Source: Eubacterium sp. TM05-53
Lineage (GTDB): Bacteria; Bacillota_I; Bacilli_A; Erysipelotrichales; Erysipelotrichaceae
DNA: 21,333 nucleotides
Direction of reading: 5' to 3'
Assembly: GCF_003436425.1 (NCBI RefSeq)
Contig: NZ_QSPK01000040.1
Coordinates: 1-21,333 of the forward strand
Of this stretch, positions 16,041-21,333 are shown in pieces. The number at the start of each line of letters is the position of its first letter. Position 1 is the first letter of the stretch. The notes under the pieces are model-generated. The model had not been told where the DNA came from, ran no database searches, and saw nothing but the letters and a program-made list of their open reading frames with translations. The position numbers and the translations under genes were made by a program.

Positions 16041-17924
16041 TTAGAAAGTGTAACTTTCCCAAATAATTTTGCTAATTTCTGCCTTACGTCTGAGAGTATC
16101 AATTTTCTTACGCATCTTTTCATCTGGTCTTATTAGTTTTATCTTCTTTAGAATTACTTCTTCAGATTCTGCGTGAATAAGTACATGTACGTCTTCAGTA
16201 ACTAATACTAGATTTGCGTATTCATCTGTTCCACCTTTATGTAAAGGTATTTTATGATGGCAGTGCATATTATCCATTGTAAGCTCAGCTTTTGTTACAA
16301 AGCATTTACCTTGCTGACCAGAGTATAAGGAAATACGATTGTCATTGTACTCTATACTTCTATTCATAATAGGGTTTCTCAACATATATTGAATCATGCT
16401 TGAATTTACACCTAGCTTTTTATGAATTTCCTGTCTACCTTCAGATGTATACTTATTGATACTCTTTTTCTTATACATAGGATTCTTATGTTTACAATAA
16501 CCTATTGGAATGATTGCCATTCCATTGATATATCTCAGTTGTTTACTTGCACCATATTCATCCTTTATATATTTTGGTGTTTTACCACCATCACGTTTAA
16601 TTCGTCTTTTGAGTTTCCACGATTTACATTTATGTTGAATCTCATAAGAGATATTACCAACATCTTCTGATATCATTGTTGCAATTCTAAAGTACTGGTG
16701 TACTCCATACACAATCGAATTGTAATCGTTTATAGCTCTCATTGTATTTGCTGAACCTTCGGTTTTCTTTATTCTATCAAGCGCTTCTTTGATATTTTCT
16801 TTTGTTCTATTCATAGCCGTATCACTCATGTGTGATACAATTCGCCAATCATTTCCCTTTTGATATACCTTGAACTTGAATCCTAAGAATTCTGAATAGT
16901 TTCTTTCGAGGTTTGTTATTGACGTTTTCTCTTTACTTGTTTCAAGATGTAATCTTTTAAGCAAAAAGTCTTCGACAGCTAATTCAATTCTTTTAGCTTC
17001 CTCAAAATTGCCACAGAATATCTTGAAGTCATCAGCATAACGTACTATAAAGCACTTTTTAAGCCTACTTCTTTCAAGTCTTCTGTATTTTACTGACCGG
17101 TTTGAACCTTTACCATCTGGTCTTTGCATTTCTACAAAGTCCTTTGCTGGAAACAACTCCCATTGACTAGCTATCCACCAGTCAAGTTCATTAAGCACTA
17201 CATTAGCTAATAAAGGAGATAATATTCCACCTTGCGGGGTTCCTTTTTCACTTTTCTGTATTGTTCCGTTGGGTAATTTAACTTCTGCTTTTAGCATTTT
17301 AGATATTATTGCTAGAACTCTTCTGTCTTGTATACCTAAGCTCCAAAGCTGTTTAAGCAATTTCGCATGGTCTACATTATCGAAGAACCCTTTAATATCT
17401 ACATCTACCACATAGTGTAGTTTGTACATTTGTGCCATCTTGTAGCATTGCGCCATAGCGTTTTCTACAGACCTATTAGGTCTAAAGCCATTACTTCTTT
17501 CAAAGAATTTGGCTTCGCAAATTGGCTCAAGTACTTGTAAAATGCATTGTTGTACAATTCTATCCCAAATAGTTGGGATTCCTAGTGGTCTCATTTTCCC
17601 GTTTGGTTTAGGAATTTCAACTCTTTTAACTCTTTTAGGATGATAGTTTCTGAATTTATTCATTACAACCAAAACAAATTCATTTTCTTCCATTTTGTTA
17701 AGGTCTTTAATAGTCATTCCATCAACACCAGGCGTTTTACCACCTTCATTCTTCCTCATATTTCTATAAGCAAGTTTGATGTTATTTTCTGAAATGATTA
17801 TTTCATAAAGATTTTTAAAACTCCTTCCATTCTTACTATCAGCATAAAGTTCATCAAAAGTTTCAACCATATCATAATATTCAGCATTACGAATTTTGTT
17901 GGTTTTTAACGTTTTATTGGTCAT
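16041..17924 (-). CDS. ltrA: Group II intron reverse transcriptase/maturase with HNH endonuclease
   Basis: The intron-encoded protein helps the intron RNA fold and splice, and reverse-transcribes it into a new DNA target. In 627 residues there are RT blocks (PLGIPTIWDRIVQQ, NGFRPNRSVENAM, DVDIKGFFDNVDH, GTPQGGILSPLLANV), the catalytic FIVRYADDFKIF near residue 296, EFLGFKF, then the thumb/maturase region and a C-terminal HNH domain (CHHKIPLHKGGTDEYANLVLV near 556, then HVLIHA). The start at 17924 has GAGGGGG upstream; GTG at 17933 is an alternative. No frameshift is seen. Only one of the zinc-finger Cys pairs typical of these HNH domains is clear (QGKC), so cleavage competence is uncertain. 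It lies wholly in domain IV, 24 nt before domain V. Confidence 0.96.
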   Translation of the reverse strand: MTNKTLKTNKIRNAEYYDMVETFDELYADSKNGRSFKNLYEIIISENNIKLAYRNMRKNEGGKTPGVDGMTIKDLNKMEENEFVLVVMNKFRNYHPKRVKRVEIPKPNGKMRPLGIPTIWDRIVQQCILQVLEPICEAKFFERSNGFRPNRSVENAMAQCYKMAQMYKLHYVVDVDIKGFFDNVDHAKLLKQLWSLGIQDRRVLAIISKMLKAEVKLPNGTIQKSEKGTPQGGILSPLLANVVLNELDWWIASQWELFPAKDFVEMQRPDGKGSNRSVKYRRLERSRLKKCFIVRYADDFKIFCGNFEEAKRIELAVEDFLLKRLHLETSKEKTSITNLERNYSEFLGFKFKVYQKGNDWRIVSHMSDTAMNRTKENIKEALDRIKKTEGSANTMRAINDYNSIVYGVHQYFRIATMISEDVGNISYEIQHKCKSWKLKRRIKRDGGKTPKYIKDEYGASKQLRYINGMAIIPIGYCKHKNPMYKKKSINKYTSEGRQEIHKKLGVNSSMIQYMLRNPIMNRSIEYNDNRISLYSGQQGKCFVTKAELTMDNMHCHHKIPLHKGGTDEYANLVLVTEDVHVLIHAESEEVILKKIKLIRPDEKMRKKIDTLRRKAEISKIIWESYTF

Positions 17925-17933
17925 AGTCACCAC

Positions 17934-18699
17934 CCCCTCAGGTTTAACACCATCTGGGAATAGTTCTTTTCTTCCTATTCGAACCTATATAGAGTTACAC
18001 TACTTGCAACTCGAAATAGAAATCCGACTAATGTCCTTCCCTCCACAGCTTATTATCACTGCTTCTCAGGTACAATGACATCACTTTCATTAGACTAAAT
18101 GGATTTAATAGAACCATTGGTTCACTTATATTCCAACCACCTCTAAGTATGCTATTTCCTCAGTGTGTCTAACTTCCCACGTTCCGTTTGAGATATCCAT
18201 TCTATATATCCTTAGGTTTCTCCTATGGTCCTGGATACTTGGCAATGCCTGTAACATTGCAAGGTTTTTCATAACGCGCGATTTTTACTCAACCTCATAT
18301 CCAACTCTTTCGAGTCCCCTTACGTTTCCGCAAGGTCTACGTCTAGTCCCGTACATTCGGAGTTTCGTCAGTAGGCATTACCCCACCATTCTCACCATAG
18401 ATATTTTATAGGACGTCCGGCATATCTGATACCATGTTTTACTCAAAGAATTTTCCAGCAGGCGGGCTCTAGCCACTTTTGAACCAACTTTACTCATTCT
18501 TCTTTCAAATTTAGGTAGCATTCTGCCGACTTTACCGAGCTTTTAACCACTAACAATAGCCTGCTAGTCGCTAATCGGAGCTCAACGCGAAGGTTTCAGG
18601 TCGTTACTCCATCATTCCCTTCATCTCTCAAACAGTTCTCTACTGTTTAAATAACCTAAAACAGCATGCCTAACCTTTTCAGTTAGGAACGTGTCGCAC
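17934..18699 (-). ncRNA. Group II intron ribozyme domains I-III
   Basis: This 766-nt stretch has no credible protein gene. It holds the 5' end GTGCGAC, a series of potential helices (for example TTCCTAAC/GGTTAGG near the 5' end and the ACAGT/ACTGT arms near 18635), and the segment leading to the maturase ribosome-binding site. Assignment to individual domains needs RNA folding, which I did not do. Confidence 0.8.
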
Positions 18700-18895
18700 C
18701 ACAATCATAGTCACCGGCCACAATCACTTTTTCGCAATTCGAAACAGCTTGCGATATACGCTCTTTAAACCTTTCCATACATTTAGATTCAGAAACCGGA
18801 TTTAAAGACTGTTGAGTTATCCAATATTCCCATTTTGATGTATCGGGCTCTAAAAATTCTAATACTTTTTTTGTTAATTCTGTCATTTGTTCCAT
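18700..18895 (-). CDS. recJ: RecJ single-strand exonuclease, 5' exon
   Basis: This is the N-terminal 65 codons plus one base of recJ, from ATG 18895 to the intron boundary. It ends VIVAGDYDC plus the first base of the next Asp codon (GAT TGT G). GDYDxDG is DHH motif I, so the intron cuts the catalytic motif. The N-terminal start has no Shine-Dalgarno sequence: TATAAT lies only 7 nt upstream (see promoter). If the intron were not spliced, translation would stop five codons into the intron and give a 70-residue fragment lacking all catalytic motifs. After excision the reading frame continues into 15933-14576. Confidence 0.93.
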
Positions 18896-18902
18896 GCAAA
18901 TA

Positions 18903-18911
18903 ATTATAACA
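18903..18911 (-). promoter_or_regulatory. Extended -10 promoter of recJ-apt-relA, probably leaderless
   Basis: On the minus strand TGTTATAAT (18903-18911) has the TGn extension and a consensus TATAAT. The -35 region overlaps the ruvB terminator and is poor. With normal spacing, transcription would begin at 18896 or 18895, at the ATG itself, so the mRNA would have no leader and no ribosome-binding site. Confidence 0.6.
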
Positions 18912-18922
18912 TATATTAAAAA

Positions 18923-18949
18923 TGTTCACAGACTATTAATCTGTGAACA
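18923..18949 (-). terminator. Rho-independent terminator after ruvB
   Basis: A perfect 10-bp stem (TGTTCACAGA, 7-nt loop, TCTGTGAACA) overlaps the ruvB stop and is followed on the minus strand by TTTTTAATATAT. It separates the exoA-ruvA-ruvB unit from recJ. Confidence 0.9.
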
Positions 18950-19946
18950 ATTCTTTCTGATAAGGAATTTGAAGATGCTCATACGCTTTAGGCGTTACAA
19001 TTCTTCCTCTTGGCGTACGATTGATAAATCCAATCTGTAATAAATAAGGCTCATATACATCTTCTAATGTCATTGGTTCTTCTCCAATACTTGATGCGAT
19101 GGCTTCAAGTCCGACGGGACCTCCTTTAAATCTTTCAATGATTCCCTTTAAATATTTATGGTCAACCGCATCCAAACCTAAATGATCCACACGAAGTCGA
19201 TCTAGAGCTGTTTTGGCGATTTCACTTGAAATCACACCCTCATTATAGACTTGTGCAAAATCACGCACACGCCTGAATAAACGGTTTGCGATACGTGGTG
19301 TTCCACGTGATCTTAAGGCAATTTCTGTAACGGCATTTTTATCAATTTCCGTATTCATAACACAACTTGTACGATAAACAATTTTTTCTAAATCCGACAA
19401 ATTATAGTACTCCAATTGGGAAATGATCCCAAAACGATCACGCAAAGGCGCACTTAAATCGCCGGCACGAGTTGTGGCACCAACAAGTGTAAAAGGTGGT
19501 AAATTGATACGAATATTGTGTACAGTCGCTGAATCTTTGCCTACCACAATATCTAGACAATAATCTTCCATAGCTGGATACAACACTTCTTCTACTTGTT
19601 TTGGCAAGCGGTGGATCTCATCAATAAATAAGACATCTCCTGGTTCAAGTGTTGTAAGAATCGCTGCAAGATCACCACTTTTTTCAATGGAAGGACCACT
19701 AGCTGTCTTTAGATTTCCATGCATCTCATTGGCAAGAATATAAGCTAATGTTGTTTTTCCAAGTCCAGGAGGACCGTAGAATAAAACATGGTCTAAAGCT
19801 TCATTTCTAGATCTTGCCGCATGAATAAACACATTTAAATTTTCTTTTAATTCCGATTGCCCAATATATTCATTTAAACTTTGCGGACGCAACGTCTTTT
19901 CAAAGTTATCGCACTCTTGTAAATTTCCATCTACTTCTCTAGGCAT
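18936..19946 (-). CDS. ruvB: Holliday junction helicase motor RuvB
   Basis: RuvB is the AAA+ ATPase that drives branch migration of Holliday junctions with RuvA. The 336 residues are the usual length. Motifs include [15 protein letters not shown] (Walker A, about 53-67), [11 protein letters not shown] (Walker B), [20 protein letters not shown] (sensor 1 and arginine finger), GTPRIANRL (sensor 2), and a C-terminal DNA-binding winged helix ([18 protein letters not shown]). It starts 5 nt after the ruvA stop and shares the exoA-ruvA-ruvB unit. Confidence 0.98.
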   Translation of the reverse strand: MPREVDGNLQECDNFEKTLRPQSLNEYIGQSELKENLNVFIHAARSRNEALDHVLFYGPPGLGKTTLAYILANEMHGNLKTASGPSIEKSGDLAAILTTLEPGDVLFIDEIHRLPKQVEEVLYPAMEDYCLDIVVGKDSATVHNIRINLPPFTLVGATTRAGDLSAPLRDRFGIISQLEYYNLSDLEKIVYRTSCVMNTEIDKNAVTEIALRSRGTPRIANRLFRRVRDFAQVYNEGVISSEIAKTALDRLRVDHLGLDAVDHKYLKGIIERFKGGPVGLEAIASSIGEEPMTLEDVYEPYLLQIGFINRTPRGRIVTPKAYEHLQIPYQKELFTD

Positions 19947-19951
19947 TTATC

Positions 19952-20530
19952 TTATACTCCATTTCTTTTTGCGAGTAAGATCAATGCTTGTCTTAGCATT
20001 TCATCTTCTCCTAATTCTGTATTTTCTAATTCCTTTTTAATTTTCGTTAATTGATTTGTCTTATATCCAAGTGATAAAAGAGCATCTTGAACTTGGCTCC
20101 AAACAGGATTTGACGTAGCACTATCGCTCGTTTCTAAAGATACAAACTTGCCTTTTAGATCTAGAACGATTTGTCCTGCCGTTTTTGCGCCAATACCAGG
20201 TAAAGACTTCAATCTTTTGATATCGTCATTTTCAATGGCTTCAATCATTTCTTTTCCCGAACATACCGACAACATCGTCTGTGCAGTTTTAGGACCAATA
20301 CCTTTTACATTGATCAAGCGCATAAACACTTCATAGTCTTCTTCTTTTAAAAAGCCAAACAATAAGATCGCATCTTCACGTACATGTTGATACGTATAAA
20401 GAAACAATTCATCTCCCATTTTTTGACTTAACGCATTGGCAAGATACACTTCATATCCAACTCCGTGTACATCTAGTACAACGCGATCATTTCGAATAAT
20501 TCTTACAACGCCATTCACAAACGCAATCAT
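19952..20530 (-). CDS. ruvA: Holliday junction branch migration protein RuvA
   Basis: RuvA is the tetrameric junction-binding platform that loads RuvB. The 192-residue protein starts MIAFVNGVVRII with an OB fold. It has two helix-hairpin-helix motifs (LINVKGIGPKTAQTML and LKSLPGIGAKTAGQIVLDL, about residues 70-125) and a small C-terminal domain that contacts RuvB. The start at 20530 is chosen because GAGGTG lies 4 nt upstream. This overlaps the end of exoA (stop TAA, one base gap), so the two genes are translationally coupled. An ATG at 20545 would lie over that site. Confidence 0.97.
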   Translation of the reverse strand: MIAFVNGVVRIIRNDRVVLDVHGVGYEVYLANALSQKMGDELFLYTYQHVREDAILLFGFLKEEDYEVFMRLINVKGIGPKTAQTMLSVCSGKEMIEAIENDDIKRLKSLPGIGAKTAGQIVLDLKGKFVSLETSDSATSNPVWSQVQDALLSLGYKTNQLTKIKKELENTELGEDEMLRQALILLAKRNGV

Positions 20531-20531
20531 A

Positions 20532-21281
20532 TTACACCTCAACATCTAATTCTACAGGACAATGATCCGAACCATATACATCCGTTAAGATCTTGGCATC
20601 CACAATTTTATCTTTTAATTCCGGTGATACTAACCAATAATCAATTCTCCATCCTGCATTCTTTTCACGAGCCTTAAAGCGGTAGCTCCACCAAGAATAT
20701 TCCACTTTTTCAGGGTATAAAGTACGGTATGTATCCACAAAATCTGATAAAAGATTCTTTTTAAAGCTATCTCTTTCTTCATCTGTAAAACCTGCATTCT
20801 TATGATTTGTCTTTGGATTTTTAATATCAATCTCTTCATTGGCCACATTAAAATCGCCACAAGCCATAACGGGTTTATCTAATGATTTTAAATAGGCACT
20901 AAACGCTTTATCCCATTCCATACGATACTCCAAACGCTTTAGACCATCACCTGAGTTTGGTGTATAAACAGTCACAACATAATATTCAGGATACTCCAAA
21001 GTAATTACTCTTCCTTCTGTATCATGTTCTTCCATATCCATTCCATAACGAACTGATATTGGTTCTTCTTTACAGAAGATCATCGTTCCGCTATAGCCTT
21101 TTCTTTGTGCACTATTTATATATTGATAAGGATATAATTCACAATCCACTTCAATTTGATCGGGTTGTGCCTTTGTTTCCTGAATACAGAAAATATCTGC
21201 ATCCAAGGCATAAAGAATTTCCACAAAATCCTTATTTAATACGGCACGAATCCCGTTTACGTTCCACGAAATACATTTCAT
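20532..21281 (-). CDS. exoA: Exodeoxyribonuclease III / AP endonuclease (Xth/ExoA family)
   Basis: This enzyme cuts DNA 5' to abasic sites in base excision repair and has 3'-5' exonuclease activity. The 249-residue form starting MKCISWNVNGIRA matches family length (B. subtilis ExoA about 252). Active-site segments are all present: FCIQETKA (E35), VYTPNSGDGLKRLEYR, CGDFNVANEEID, GWRIDYWLVS and the final GSDHCPV (Asp/His). The ATG at 21281 has an AAAGGAATGG ribosome-binding site. An upstream in-frame ATG at 21323 lacks family homology. The gene is complete within the window and couples to ruvA. Nothing is assignable in the last 52 bases. Confidence 0.96.
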   Translation of the reverse strand: MKCISWNVNGIRAVLNKDFVEILYALDADIFCIQETKAQPDQIEVDCELYPYQYINSAQRKGYSGTMIFCKEEPISVRYGMDMEEHDTEGRVITLEYPEYYVVTVYTPNSGDGLKRLEYRMEWDKAFSAYLKSLDKPVMACGDFNVANEEIDIKNPKTNHKNAGFTDEERDSFKKNLLSDFVDTYRTLYPEKVEYSWWSYRFKAREKNAGWRIDYWLVSPELKDKIVDAKILTDVYGSDHCPVELDVEV

Positions 21282-21333
21282 AAAAACCAACCATTCCTTT
21301 CCGCTTTGCTCCAAGGCACACATTGGAATTAAA

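Larger units (their letters stand above)
15934..18699 (-). mobile_element. Full-length group II intron interrupting recJ (2766 nt)
   Basis: The minus-strand element starts GTGCGACACG (18699), matching the bacterial GUGYG 5' consensus. It contains about 766 nt of structured non-coding sequence before a maturase gene, ends with domain V (15983-16016) and domain VI, and stops in AT at 15934. Excising it joins GAT TGT G to AT GGT ATC, restoring RecJ motif I in frame, which fixes both boundaries. It is in the same orientation as recJ, as splicing requires. Domains I-III occupy about 17934-18699. I could not assign EBS/IBS pairs with confidence. Both ends and all ORF motifs are intact, so it is probably active or recently so. 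Confidence 0.95.

Noticed and set aside
18240..18270. EBS1 at TTGCAATG pairing with the exon end ATTGTG
   Set aside because: It pairs only with two wobble pairs, and at least two other sites in domain I fit as well. Not assignable without folding.
18683..18895. A 70-codon free-standing protein
   Set aside because: The first 65 codons are the recJ 5' exon, and the last five (ending GATRS) are read from the intron 5' end. It is a read-through artefact, not a gene.
14576..18895. recJ as a pseudogene
   Set aside because: Both exons have all motifs, the frame is restored exactly by removing the intron, and no other disruption is seen.
1..21333. CRISPR array, prophage, insertion sequence, tRNA or rRNA
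   Set aside because: I looked for regular repeats, transposase motifs and conserved RNA sequences and saw none beyond the group II intron.

Overview
The window is about 21.3 kb of low-GC, gene-dense chromosomal DNA from a Gram-positive (Firmicutes) bacterium. The RNase Y/RNase J pair, the RuvAB/ExoA and recJ-apt-relA clusters, the ComK-family protein and the Shine-Dalgarno/promoter style fit Bacilli-related lineages. An Erysipelotrichia-like host is my best guess, by inference only. Almost everything is housekeeping, and most genes are on the minus strand.

Left part (1-6900): a short plus-strand ComK-family gene converges on a minus-strand cluster that reads miaB - rnjB-like - ftsK/spoIIIE - ridA (tRNA thiomethylation, RNA decay, chromosome translocation, enamine deaminase). 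A 57-residue 2[4Fe-4S] ferredoxin gene with its own promoter and terminator lies just upstream of miaB. The RNase J here has lost several metal ligands and looks like the RNase J2 type. The RidA carries an unusual Cys/His-rich tail.

Middle (6900-11800): rny (RNase Y), uppP (undecaprenyl-diphosphate phosphatase), rpmF (L32) and yceD (DUF177) are on the minus strand. Divergent from yceD, on the plus strand, are a shortened tmcAL (tRNA-Met cytidine acetate ligase) and a DUF218/YdcF-like membrane protein.

Right part (11785-21281): the minus-strand order is exoA-ruvA-ruvB, a terminator, then recJ-apt-relA. The main feature is a full-length group II intron of 2766 nt (15934-18699, same strand as recJ). 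It encodes a reverse transcriptase/maturase with an HNH endonuclease. It splits recJ inside the DHH catalytic motif I, between the first and second bases of an aspartate codon. Removing exactly GTGCG...AT rejoins recJ in frame as a 517-residue protein, so recJ looks intron-interrupted and not dead. The intron also lies upstream of apt and relA in the apparent operon. The recJ promoter is an extended -10 box placed so that the mRNA should start at or next to the ATG (leaderless). No CRISPR array, rRNA, tRNA or insertion sequence was seen.
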